Origin: Clostridium manihotivorum
GTDB lineage: Bacteria; Bacillota; Clostridia; Clostridiales; Clostridiaceae
Direction of reading: 5' to 3'
Length of the DNA stretch: 64,000 nt
Assembly (NCBI RefSeq): GCF_004015185.1
Contig: NZ_CP025746.1
Location: 372,001 to 436,000, forward strand
Part shown: positions 9,865-20,171 of the stretch, piece after piece
Layout: the number at the start of each line of letters is the position of its first letter
Numbering within the stretch: position 1 is the first letter of the stretch
Made by a program: the position numbers and the translations under genes
Notes under the pieces: model-generated
The model's database searches: none
What the model saw: only the letters and a program-made list of their open reading frames with translations
Told to the model about the DNA's origin: nothing

Positions 9865-12800
9865 ATGAGCAAAAAAAGATTTTTTAGTTTTGTAGTGGCA
9901 ATTATTTTTCTACTACAGGTGATTGTACCCGTAAGCAATGTAAAGGCAGCTACTCGAGATATTACAGGAGCTTTTCCGCTTATTACTGATGTTAAAATAA
10001 CTGATATTAATGGAAAAGAATTAGGTGACAATATCAGTAAAAGTTCAGAAATACATATTAATTACACCTGGTCTATTCCTAATGATCAAACTGTAAATGC
10101 AGGGGATTATTACACTATGCAGCTACCGGATGAGATAAAGATAGCAACAGCTATAGACCAGCCAATGATTAGCCCAAAGGACGGAAGTGTAGTTGCCAAT
10201 ATACATGTTGATACCAATGGCAAGACCAAAATTACATTTACTTCTTATCCTAGTGGACACTCAGATGTACTTGGTGGTTTTGCATTAGACTGCCACTTTA
10301 ACCAAGGGAAGATAGGAAATGCTAATCCCATTAAAATTGATTTTACCGTACCTGGGTTAGGAGTTGTTACTCAAGGCCCTTTCAATTTTCAACAGCCTGA
10401 TCCAACTATTGTAAAGAGTGGAACTTATAATTCAACAACTGATGAAATTACATGGACAGTGACAGCAAATAAAGAAGGCGTAAGACTTAGTAACGCAGTA
10501 GTTGTAGATAATATAAATAATGGACAAGCATTTATAGATGGCTCTGTTAGTATAAATGGCACACCTGCTGTACTGGGAACAAACTACTTCTACGACAACA
10601 CTAGCAGGAAGTTAACCATAAATATGGGGGAAATAACTACCCAGCAAGTTATAACATTTAAGACAAGCGTACACAATGATCTGGCAACGAAATCTCAAGG
10701 AACTTATAATTATACAAATGCTGCCATGTTAAATTATGATTATAGTGGAACTCCAAAAAGTTTAACATCAAACACTGTATCTATTCCTGTCACAGTAAAA
10801 TATATAAGTAAAGATGGAGCTTACGATGCAGCGAACAAAAGAATTAACTGGACCATAAAAGTAAATGAAAGTGGAAGAACAATTAATAATGCTGTTGTTA
10901 CAGACGCTATCCCAGTAGGGCTAACCATTGATGCATCAACTATCAAAGTAGATGGAGCTACAGGGACTGATTATACGATTTCTGGTCAAAATTTTAGCTA
11001 TGATCTTAAAAATATAAGCAGCGTTCATACTATTACATTTTCAACAAATGTTGATTCAACAGTTTATAACTATAATAATTATAAAAATTACAGCAATACT
11101 GCCTTTTTATCTGGTGATGGTGTTTTAAGTGGAACATCCTCCAGTAAAGTTGTTGGAGTTCCAACTAATATTATTCAAAAACAAGGTGCAGGCTATAATT
11201 CTTCAACAGGTGTTATTACATGGAAGATAATTGTTAATAACAATAAGACTAACGTTGCTGCGGGAGCAAAAGTTACTGACAATATTCCTATAGGACAAGT
11301 TTATGTTGCTGGTTCTGGAAATCTTGATGGCGTAGCCTTAGATGACAGTGGATACACTGCTGCAACAAGTGCAGATACAGGAAAAACAGGAACCTTTACC
11401 TATACATTTTCTAGTGCTTTTTCTGATACGCATACTATAACTTTTCAGACTAAGGTAACTGATCCTAAGGTTTATCAGGCAAATTACAGTGGTAACTTTA
11501 ATAATAGTGTTACCCTTACTAGTTCAGATATAAACCAGACAGCCTCAGCAACTCAACCTGTAAGCAGTGAGATAATAAGCAAAACCGGTGCAGGTTATAA
11601 TTATGCTACTAGGGAAATAACTTAGAATATAAGGATAAATAAGAGTAAGATGCCTATAACCAATGCAGTAATAACTGACTATATACCAGCTGGTCAATTA
11701 TATGTTAGTGATTCTGCGTCTATAGATAATAGCGCGCCTGCAGATGGCTTTAAGTATACTCCAGTAAGCGATGATTCTGGAAAGACTGGAATGCTTACTT
11801 ATACATTTCCAACTGGTAGTAGCAATACAATAAACAATACTTATACTATAACCTTTAAAACAAAGATTACAGATTTGAGCATTTTCAATACCAATGGAAC
11901 TAAGACTTTAAGTAATACTGCATCTATTACTGGAGATGAAATACCTACAGATGGAAATAGAAGCAGTACAGGTACGCAAGCGGTTAATAATACAGTTATT
12001 AATAAAACCCCTTCATATGTTTATGGTAACTCCTATATTGATTGGACACTTAATGTTAATTCTAATTTCAATATTTATATGAGTAATGCAACCATAACGG
12101 ATGAATTGCAAGAGGGACTTTCACTTAACACTGATACAGTACAATTATATGAAGCTACTGTTAATACAAATGGTACTCTTACTGCAGGAGCTAAGGTGCC
12201 TCTAACTGGCGTAAATGTAAAGTATGATCCTACTACTAGAAAATTTGATTTTACATTCCCAGAGAATGCAGGCTTTAAGTCATATATTCTTAAATTTACG
12301 ACTGATGTATCTAAGACAGGTAACTATTCCAATACAGTTGAGTTTAAAAGTACAGACACAGATCAGACATCTTCTACAAATCAAAACGGAGTGTGGTATG
12401 CCAGCGGAAGTGCTTGGGGAACTGGGGTAAGCGGAAGTATTACTGTTTCAAAAGTAGATGCTAATGATACCACAAGAAAACTATCAGGTGCAGTCTTTCA
12501 GTTGATTGATCAATACGGAAATGTTAAGGCAACTTCTGCACCTACTGGTTCAGACGGAACTGCTTTATTTAAAGCTCTTAAATATGATGTAAACTATACA
12601 TTAAAAGAGATTACACCACCAACAGGTTACACTTTAAGTGATGAAGCTTACACGTTCCAGGTACATGATACCACAGGACAAAGGGACATTACTTATAGCT
12701 TTAAAGATACAAAGATAAAGGGAAACATACAGTTTTCTAAAAATGGAGAAGACGGCAAGGGGCTCTCTGGAGCAGAATTTACGCTCTATCAGAATGATGG

Positions 12801-15363
12801 AATTACACCAGTTTTGAATTCTGACGGGAAAAACACTACAGCAGTAAGCGATAAGGATGGTAAAGTAGAGTTTACCAATATTGATTATGGCACTTATAAG
12901 ATAAAAGAAACAAAGTCACCTAATGGATATACTTTATCTACTGATACTTTGACCGCTACCTTCAGTGGTGATTACCAGAATACTGTAGTTACAGTTAATC
13001 CTAATTCTATAACTAATATAAAAATTAGGGGTGGAATAAAGATAACCAAGTTAGATACATCTACATCAAGTCCTGTACCAGGAGCAACAATTACTGTATA
13101 TAACAGTGATGGAACACCTGTAGGTACTGGTGTTGAGGGAATAACAGCAACAGATGGAACGGTGGAATTTGATAATTTAGCTTATGGAGATTACTATTTC
13201 TTAGAAACAAAAGCACCGGAAGGCTACTTACTTAATACAGATAAACATCCATTTAGCATTAAGGATAATGGAGTGGTGCTTAAGGATACTCTTTCTGATA
13301 CAAGAGTAACCGGAGGAATAAAGATAACTAAGACTGATACAGCAACCTCTAAACCGGTACCTGGAGCAACAGTAACTGTATATACCAGTGACGGAAAGGC
13401 AGTAGGAAGTGGTTTAGAAGGTATAACTGGATTAGATGGAACTGTAAAGTTTGATAACTTAAGTTATGGTGATTATTATTTTGTAGAGACCAATGCACCA
13501 AGAGGATATCTTCTAAATACAGATAAGCACAGCTTCAGCATAAAGGAAAATGGGGTTACAATAACATCTAGCTTTTCTGATGAGAAAGTCAAAGGAACTG
13601 TGTTGGTTGAGAAGAAAGGTGAAGATGGAAATTACCTTGGTGACACAGAGTTTACATTGTACGATGTTAGTGGAAAGGCTGTTCAAAGCTCAATCACTGA
13701 CAGTGACGGCACTGCTAGATTTACTGGAGTAGAATATGGCAAGTATGCTGTAAGAGAAACAAGGGCGCCAAAAGGGTATAATATTTCAGATAAGTTAATA
13801 TCGGTTGAAGTTAATGGAACTGAAAGTGGAAAAAACTATGATGCTGGAGATATTACAGATACTAAAATAAGAGGTTCAATACAGGTTAAAAAGCTTGACC
13901 AAGATGGAAAACCGCTTAAGGGAGCAGAATTTACTGTATATGATGAATCTGGCAAAGCGATACAGACAGCATTATCCATGGAAGATGGAATTGTATTGTT
14001 CAAGGATTTAGTTTATGGAAAGTACTCTATAAAAGAAACAAAGGTGCCTGAAGGCTATACAGCTTTAAATAATGTTATAGAAGCTTCTATTGAACAAAAT
14101 GGATATACTTATTCATATGAAGTTAAAAATAATAGAATTAAAGGCACAGTTGACATTAAGAAAACAGATATTAACGGAAATGCTCTTCAAGGAGCAGAGT
14201 TTACTATATATGACAACGGTGGAAATGCAATAGCAACCAAGGTAAGTGACAGCAATGGGCTTGCAAGGTTTGAAACATTGGATTATGGAAACTATACTAT
14301 TAAGGAAACTAAAGCTCCTCAAGGATATAATGTATCTGATAAGGTAGTTTCTGTTAATGTAGATGGAACAGGAAAAGGCGGTACTTATGACGCTGGAGTT
14401 ATAGCAGATACTAAGGTTACTGGGAATGTCCAAATTAAGAAGCTTAGTGAAGATGGTAAAACACTTAAAGATGCAGAGTTTACTTTGTATGATCTTAATG
14501 GAAAAGCTGTTAAGAGTGTGGTAACAGAAGAAAATGGAACTGCTATATTTACCGATGTAGAATATGGAAAGTATACAATAAAGGAAACTAAAGCGCCAAA
14601 AGGTTATAATATTTCAGATAAAGAAATAATGGTTGAAGTTAATGGAACTGAAAGTGGAAAAAGTTATGATGCTGGAACTGTTACTGACACCAAAATAAAG
14701 GGATCTATCAAGATTAATAAGATCGATCAAGATGGAAAACCACTTAAGGGAGCAGAGTTTACTTTATATGATGAATCTGGCAAAGCACTACAGACAGCAG
14801 TATCCATGGAAGATGGAATTGTATTGTTCAAGGATTTAGTTTATGGAAAGTACTCTGTAAAAGAAACAAAGGTGCCTGAAGGATATATTGTTTCAAGTAA
14901 TGCTATAGAAACTTCAGTTGAAAGTAATGGGTACACTTACTCATATGAAGTAAAAAATAGTAGAATAAAGGGAACAATAGAAATTAAAAAGACGGATTTA
15001 AGTGGTAATGCACTTCAAGGGGCTGAATTTACTTTATACGATAATAATGGAAAAGTTATTTCCACTCAAGTAAGTGGCAGCAACGGAGTTGCAAGATTTG
15101 AAGCTGTAGACTATGGAACATATACTATTAGGGAAACTAAAGCACCTAAAGGATATACTGTAAATTCTACAATTCAGAAGGTTCAGGTAAGTTCTTCAAA
15201 TACTCAAAGCTTTACTATTAAGGATGAACGAGAAGTGCAAGTACTTCCTACAACAGGATCAGTAGTAGACGATACGTTTATGATTATTATAGCTCTATTA
15301 TCAATCTTAGTAGGTATTAGCTTAAAGTTATCAAAGAAGGCAAACATAAGTAAAAAATACTAA
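9865..15363 (+). pseudogene. LPxTG cell-wall adhesin with CnaB repeats, interrupted by an in-frame TAG
   Basis: One reading frame of 1833 codons encodes a giant surface adhesin, broken only by TAG at 11623-11625. Visible parts: signal peptide (first ~30 residues); an N-terminal Ig-like adhesin domain; five collagen-binding-like domains, each with an I-T/N/D-W strand; ten CnaB (SpaA-type) domains, each beginning like GSIQVKKLDQDGK and ending near KETKAPKGY, which suggests Lys-Asn isopeptide bonds; and a sortase signal LPTTG (from 15244), a hydrophobic helix and a basic tail. The TAG replaces a Trp codon (TGG) conserved in the other four domains. The upstream part (586 residues) would be secreted without an anchor. 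The downstream part (ATG at 11650, 1237 residues) has no good ribosome binding site or signal peptide. Transcription is likely c-di-GMP controlled. Confidence 0.9.
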
Positions 15364-15375
15364 TGGATAAGTGAA

Positions 15376-15411
15376 AAGGGATTGGGAGAGAAGTCTCCTA
15401 ATCCTTTTTTA
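15376..15411 (+). terminator. Intrinsic terminator of the adhesin gene
   Basis: GGATTGGGAGA pairs with TCTCCTAATCC around a short loop, followed by six T. It lies about 15 bases after the adhesin stop codon. Confidence 0.85.
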
Positions 15412-15491
15412 CTGTCTATTAAATCATGAACCCTTTCTTAGCTGGATCTAGCAATATCAAAGCTTTGGAGTAAACAGTAAAAAATAAAGCT

Positions 15492-15580
15492 ATGGATTCT
15501 CCTAGAATTTATTCACAGAGGTTAATAAAAGGCAGATGCGCAAAAAACCACTAATGGAATTTACATTAGCGGTTTTTATT
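15492..15580 (-). terminator. Repeat-associated terminator of the endoglucanase gene
   Basis: The hairpin at 15546-15577 (CCACTAATG with CATTAGCGG) has T runs on both strands and lies downstream of the leftward cellulase gene. It adjoins a copy of the dispersed repeat that ends in GGCAGATGCGCAAAAAA (15492-15552), related copies of which occur near 26.4, 30.7, 30.9, 31.3 and 63.9 kb. Confidence 0.7.
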
Positions 15581-15675
15581 ATATACTATAGTTAACAAAA
15601 TTATTGTTCTACTAATAGGGGGTAACTATCAGTAAGAGCCTTTATAAAAAAGGCGATAATTAAAAAATAAATCTC

Positions 15676-17388
15676 TTAATTTGATTTAACAGTGGTTCCG
15701 TTCTTAGTAATGTTATATTGTAGCACTTCACCACTTTGAAAGTGAAGCTTTAAAGTTATCACGCCATCATTACAAGAGTTAAAGAAGTTAGGTGTAAGAG
15801 TTAATAAGTTAGTGCTGTAATTAGGAACAAAGGCGTCAGTATATTGCTTATAAGTAGTCCATCCTTGTGGACCAGCACCGCTTCCATCAGCATACACAGC
15901 TTCTAGTGTAGAAAGCTTTGAACCATTAAAAGCGACAGGAATGTTAAAGTTAGAGGTAGTACCAGTGGCTTGGCTTAATTCTGGTGTCTTATAGTAATTT
16001 ATATTTACATTCCAAGGTTCACCTTTTGAGAACTTCAAGGTTAAAGTAGTCTTTGTGCCATAGCTTCCGTTTATAAACTTACTTACATAGCTCCCTTTTA
16101 GGGTTACAGCACCATTTGAGTAAGTATAATCTTTACCTAAGGATAGCTTATCTTTTCCGTTGTAGATTGCTTTTAAAGTATTGCCGTTTAAGGTTAAGTT
16201 CATAGTTATATCCTTAGAGCTGTCTTCAGCTTTTACAAATACCATATCTGATTGAGAATATGAGCTTCTTTCCTTCCAAGAGGACTTTAGCATATTGTAT
16301 AGTGCTGGGTCGCTCCAGCTATAGTTAGTTCTACTAAATAGGTTTCCGTTGTCCCAAAGCATAAGTGAGATACCTTTACTTTTTGCATAGTAGTTTATAT
16401 ATTCGAAGTACTTTAAAAGTTCACCATGTTCTATTGCACTGGAAGAGCTGTCAAAGGCAAGTAGTCCATATTCTCCAGTAACTACACCGATTCCTTTTGC
16501 AGTAAAGTGGTTATAAGCTCTATTAAAGGAGCTAGTAAGATCTGAAACTGTTGTGCTGTCAAAGGTTGTTGTTCCAGCAATATTAACACTGAAAGGCCAG
16601 TATCCATAGTAGTGGAAGGTAGCCATGATGTTTGGGTCCTTAAAGCCTGAAATTGTGTTGTAAAGTGATTCACATCTATCATCGCTGTTATTTGTATTTA
16701 AAGTAGGTAATACAAGCATACGAGTTGAATTTTTACCACCGGAATTTCTAACAATGTTACGGAACTCAGTATTTACTGCTGCAAGTCTTTGCATTTGAAC
16801 CTCAGTGCTTACATCCCCACTGTGGTTTTTGAAGGAAGGCTCATTTATTGACTCAAAGCAAAGCTTAGAAGGATACTTTTTAAAGTTATCAGCTAATTGA
16901 GTCCAAACGGCTTTATATTCTGCCATAGATACTCCATTATCGTCGTCTGCATTTATATAGTTTGCCCATTCCCATGAGTCGTGGTGTAGGTTTACCATTA
17001 CATATAAACCCTCATCAAGAGCCCAATCAACCACTTCAGTGTAGCGGTTCAAAAATGTTTTATCTATTGTATAGTTAGGAGCTGCCCCAACACGACCAAA
17101 GGCTGTAAAAGGTATACGAATGCTCTTAAAACCTTGCTTTTTTACTTCCTTGATAAGCTTTTTGGTTACAACTGGATTGCCCCAGGAGGTTTCACCTGCG
17201 CTTCCTACTGAGTCAAAACTATTGCCAAGATTCCAGCCTGGTTCCATGGCTTCTGAGTATTTTTGAGATATTGTCTTAGTGTTGCATTTTACCGTAGCTG
17301 CTTTTACTGGCTCTGTCTTAGCTAAGCCTGTGGAAAATGCTATAGCACAAGCAGTAAAAATCATGAGTAACCTTTTTGTTTTTTTCAT
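15676..17388 (-). CDS. Secreted GH5 endoglucanase with X2 and CBM46-like modules
   Basis: A secreted cellulase of 570 residues. A signal peptide covers about residues 1-31. The GH5 barrel runs to about 365 and shows the family landmarks EPGWNLGNSFD near the N-terminus, HHDSWEW, the acid/base Glu in SINEPS near 180 and the nucleophile Glu in VTGEYGLL near 302. After the barrel come a CBM_X2 Ig-like module (about 370-465) and a C-terminal module resembling CBM46 (about 470-565), an order known from Bacillus Cel5B-type xyloglucan/beta-glucan hydrolases. No dockerin is present, so it is probably a free enzyme rather than a cellulosome subunit. The ATG has a GGGTGG ribosome binding site. It is monocistronic, with a terminator at 15546-15577. 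Confidence 0.93.
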   Translation of the reverse strand: MKKTKRLLMIFTACAIAFSTGLAKTEPVKAATVKCNTKTISQKYSEAMEPGWNLGNSFDSVGSAGETSWGNPVVTKKLIKEVKKQGFKSIRIPFTAFGRVGAAPNYTIDKTFLNRYTEVVDWALDEGLYVMVNLHHDSWEWANYINADDDNGVSMAEYKAVWTQLADNFKKYPSKLCFESINEPSFKNHSGDVSTEVQMQRLAAVNTEFRNIVRNSGGKNSTRMLVLPTLNTNNSDDRCESLYNTISGFKDPNIMATFHYYGYWPFSVNIAGTTTFDSTTVSDLTSSFNRAYNHFTAKGIGVVTGEYGLLAFDSSSSAIEHGELLKYFEYINYYAKSKGISLMLWDNGNLFSRTNYSWSDPALYNMLKSSWKERSSYSQSDMVFVKAEDSSKDITMNLTLNGNTLKAIYNGKDKLSLGKDYTYSNGAVTLKGSYVSKFINGSYGTKTTLTLKFSKGEPWNVNINYYKTPELSQATGTTSNFNIPVAFNGSKLSTLEAVYADGSGAGPQGWTTYKQYTDAFVPNYSTNLLTLTPNFFNSCNDGVITLKLHFQSGEVLQYNITKNGTTVKSN

Positions 17389-18165
17389 GAATAATATCCA
17401 CCCTTTCTACCATTAAATCTATAAAATACATAGTTATATTTATTAAACTTGCTCATCTTAACTAAAGAGTTCTAATACTGAAGATTAATTTATACTTGTC
17501 CAAGAATTGGTGATTTTAGCCCATTTATAAATTAATAGTTGGTATAGGAACTCTAAATTCTTAATATATCAATCATGTTTTAGATATAGATACACCAATG
17601 GCAAGTAAAGTCCATTTATTAAGGCTGTTCCAAAGTAGCATTTGAAATCCTTAATAACCACTCAAATTCAACAATGGTCTTAAACTTAGCATTAATAAAA
17701 AGACACCATCAATAGCACTAAGGATTGTTAGTGTATTTAAAATCATGGAAATATCATATCTATTAAGTTTTATGAAATAGTATTTCTAAATTTATTACTT
17801 TCTTTTGATTAAAATTGGATTTGTTTAAGGATTCTGACTGATTAGAATAAACTAAGTTTATTAGTACGATTAAAAGATATAATTGAAGTGAAATAATCGC
17901 GTTTTTTTACATTCAATGTAATGCATTACATCTAAATTATAAGTACTTTATGGATATATTTATATATAAAAAATCAATTTTAATATAAAAAAATAAGGAA
18001 GTTTATCAGATTAGACCGTGGTAAATGTTTATTTGTTGGAGAAGGTATTAGGTATATATTGACTGGATAGTAAAATAAGTGTGTTAAAATAGTGATGGGA
18101 ATTGTTGGTTTTGTAATAAAATAAATTTCTATGATGGGGTAAAACGGAAAATAATTAGCAAGATA
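17389..18165. repeat. Long intergenic region with a dispersed inverted-end repeat
   Basis: No gene is supported in this roughly 780-base stretch. Positions 17465-17553 are a copy of the inverted-end repeat: GAGTTCTAATACTGAAG, then ATTAATTTATACTTG on the left, and the inverted counterpart TATAAATTAATAGTTGG ending in GGAACTC on the right. The rest is AT-rich without a recognisable RNA or coding frame. Confidence 0.55.
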
Positions 18166-18200
18166 TTGACAAGTGAAATTTAGTTGTATACAATTAAATT
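18166..18200 (+). promoter_or_regulatory. Promoter with MarR-like palindromic operator
   Basis: TTGACA (18166-18171), a 17-bp spacer and TACAAT (18189-18194) form a near-consensus promoter. A 24-bp inverted repeat at 18177-18200, with centre TTGTATACAA, fills the spacer and the -10 region, so a bound dimer would block the promoter. The half-site style resembles MarR-family operators. No cognate regulator gene is adjacent, so the regulator is unknown. Confidence 0.7.
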
Positions 18201-18278
18201 GTAAAATGTATTATTCGATGCAGTTATTAAATAAAATTATGTTTAATTATTTATAAATTATAGGAGGAATTAATAGCT

Positions 18279-19028
18279 ATGGAGATTAAAGCAGTTAGAT
18301 TGTACGAAGGTGGATTTATGACACAGGATTTTGCCTTTGGAGGGAGTGCAGATAAGAGCACACTTGATGCAAGTAAGAGATACCCATCAAGTCTTCAGAA
18401 CTTTGTTATAGATACAGGAAAAGAAGTTATATTAGTTGATACAGGAGTTCCAGCAGAAACTCCAGATATGCCACCTAGAGAAGGACAAAAAATCTATCAA
18501 GGACATAAGATTCAAGATTATTTATCAGCTCTTGGCTCTCTAGGATATAAACCAGAACAAGTAACAAAGATATTGTTAACTCACAAACATCCAGATCATT
18601 CAGGTGAGCTAAGAAGCTTCCCTAATGCTAAAATATATCTTTCTCCAGCGGAAGCAGATGCTTTAAAACTAAATGGAGAAAATATTATTAGAGCAGAATT
18701 TAAAGATGGAGCATACCATAATTTTGATAGTAGTGAGAAAATAGCAGAAGGTGTATATTTGATACCAGCTCCAGGGCATACTACTGGAAATAGTATTGTA
18801 ATAGTTGAAAATGAAGGAATATTCTATATGCTTCACGGAGATGTAACTTATACTGATGCTGCCTTAGTAGAAAATCAATTGTCAGTAGTATTTGAAGACA
18901 AAGAGGCTGCAAAAGTTACCCTTGAAAAGGTAAGAGAGTTCATTATTAATAATCCTACTGTATACCTTTCTACTCATACTCCAGAAGCTCTTGTAAGCTT
19001 ACAAGAAAAAAAGATTATGAAGCTATAA
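18279..19028 (+). CDS. Metallo-beta-lactamase-fold hydrolase (lactonase-like)
   Basis: A 249-residue cytoplasmic MBL-fold protein. The zinc motif HKHPDH lies at residues 102-107, followed by PAPGHTTGNS (third metal His) and LHGDVTYTD (bridging Asp), which completes a di-metal site. The general layout resembles N-acyl-homoserine lactonase-like MBL proteins, but substrate cannot be deduced; many relatives act on other lactones, thioesters or phosphoesters. The start has an AGGAGG ribosome binding site. A DUF1304 gene follows after 13 bp and is surely in the same operon, and the promoter carries a MarR-like palindrome, so expression is probably induced by a small molecule. Confidence 0.85.
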   Translation: MEIKAVRLYEGGFMTQDFAFGGSADKSTLDASKRYPSSLQNFVIDTGKEVILVDTGVPAETPDMPPREGQKIYQGHKIQDYLSALGSLGYKPEQVTKILLTHKHPDHSGELRSFPNAKIYLSPAEADALKLNGENIIRAEFKDGAYHNFDSSEKIAEGVYLIPAPGHTTGNSIVIVENEGIFYMLHGDVTYTDAALVENQLSVVFEDKEAAKVTLEKVREFIINNPTVYLSTHTPEALVSLQEKKIMKL

Positions 19029-19041
19029 AGAGGATTATCAT

Positions 19042-19413
19042 ATGATACACAAATTATTAGGTATTTTAGTTTTCTTAGTTGCAGCAGAGCATGTTTTCAT
19101 AATGCTACTAGAGATGTTTTTTGTAAAGTCAGCAATGGCTAAAAGAACCTTTGGTGTAGATAATAAGCTGCTAGAGAGAAAAGAAGTGCAAGTCTTATTT
19201 GCAAATCAAGGATTATACAACGGTTTCTTAGCAGCAGGTTTATTTTGGAGCTTTTTTGCTCCAGATATTATGGGGACTCCTTTAAGAGCTTTCTTTTTAG
19301 GCTGTGTCATTGTAGCGGCGATATATGGAGCCGTTACATCAAATAAAAATATAATAATAAAACAAGGTGGCTTGGCGATACTTTCTATGATTGCACTAAT
19401 AGCCAGCTTGTAA
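19042..19413 (+). CDS. DUF1304 family membrane protein
   Basis: A 123-residue protein with four hydrophobic helices that matches the DUF1304 family: an N-terminal LLGILVFLVAAEHVFIM helix, then the conserved FANQGLYNGFLAAGLFW block. The family is small and functionally uncharacterised. It lies 13 bp after the MBL-fold hydrolase gene under the same MarR-like promoter. Pairing with the hydrolase suggests a small-molecule stress or detoxification role, which is inference only. A hairpin at 19482-19527 ends the operon. Confidence 0.85.
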   Translation: MIHKLLGILVFLVAAEHVFIMLLEMFFVKSAMAKRTFGVDNKLLERKEVQVLFANQGLYNGFLAAGLFWSFFAPDIMGTPLRAFFLGCVIVAAIYGAVTSNKNIIIKQGGLAILSMIALIASL

Positions 19414-19481
19414 ATATAAATTTAATAATATTCACTTGAGGGGTTTTTACGCAATAAGTAAAAATTCTAAGACTTATGAAA

Positions 19482-19527
19482 GCCATGCATATACATAAAG
19501 AGTATCTCCTTATGATGCATGGTTTTT
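19482..19527 (+). terminator. Intrinsic terminator of the MBL-DUF1304 operon
   Basis: CCATGCAT and ATGCATGG form the stem ends around a long internal arm, followed by TTTTTAT. Confidence 0.7.
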
Positions 19528-19647
19528 ATAATATCAAATATAAAAATTACCTTAAGAATAATAGTTTATAAGCTTTAAGGAGCTTTAGTGTGATATGATA
19601 ATAGGCATAAAAATACAGTTATATAAATTATAAAGGGAGAGTTTTAT

Positions 19648-19977
19648 ATGAGTATATCTAGTTTTAAAGTTAGTATCACTCCAGAAAAAGCTTATGATTT
19701 AGTTAAGAATCGAGAAAACGCAGACTTGGTATATGAAGAGTTTACTAAGCTGGAAAATGGACTTTCAACTGGAACCTTGATTTACGAAAAGTATTATATG
19801 AGAACAAGTAATAGAGCAGCTTTAGTTGTAATGATAGATGATTTTAAGGGCAATACAGAAGTTAGAGCTGTAGCAACAGGAAGCTCGGAGGGAATGTTTT
19901 TTAAGTTTGACTGGGGAGCTGCGGATAGCTTTGCTGGTAGTGTGGAGCGTATACTAGAGAATTATATTGTTAAATAA
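19648..19977 (+). CDS. DUF6054 family protein
   Basis: A 109-residue soluble protein without membrane segments or signal peptide. The pattern (SISSFKVSITPEKAYDLV, a central EKYYMR, an ending with DWGAADSF and a short helix) fits the small uncharacterised DUF6054 family of clostridia. The ATG has a GGGAGAG ribosome binding site. It is monocistronic, with a terminator downstream. No catalytic motif is visible and no function is proposed. Confidence 0.7.
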   Translation: MSISSFKVSITPEKAYDLVKNRENADLVYEEFTKLENGLSTGTLIYEKYYMRTSNRAALVVMIDDFKGNTEVRAVATGSSEGMFFKFDWGAADSFAGSVERILENYIVK

Positions 19978-19989
19978 AAAAATTAAAAA

Positions 19990-20035
19990 TAAGGTTTTAC
20001 TGCTGAGATATTATTTTTGCAGTAGAACCTTATCT
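19990..20035 (+). terminator. Intrinsic terminator of the DUF6054 gene
   Basis: ATAAGGTTTTACTGC pairs with GCAGTAGAACCTTAT around an AT-rich loop. It lies between the convergent DUF6054 and carbonic anhydrase genes and could serve both. Confidence 0.75.
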
Positions 20036-20171
20036 TATATAGATGCATCATTTCATAATAAAATTTATATTTTTAAAAAACTTCTCTAAACACTCACAGT
20101 AGTTTTGAGAGTAGATTTCACATGGAAGTAGCACACCTCTAAGTATGAATAAGATTATTTCTTGGGTAATA

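Noticed and set aside
14113..14433. Minus-strand frame across the CnaB repeats
   Set aside because: It is a by-product of the repetitive coding sequence on the plus strand.
15676..17388. Cellulosomal status of the GH5 endoglucanase
   Set aside because: No dockerin repeats are present; the C-terminus is an X2 plus CBM46-like arrangement, so it is probably a free enzyme.
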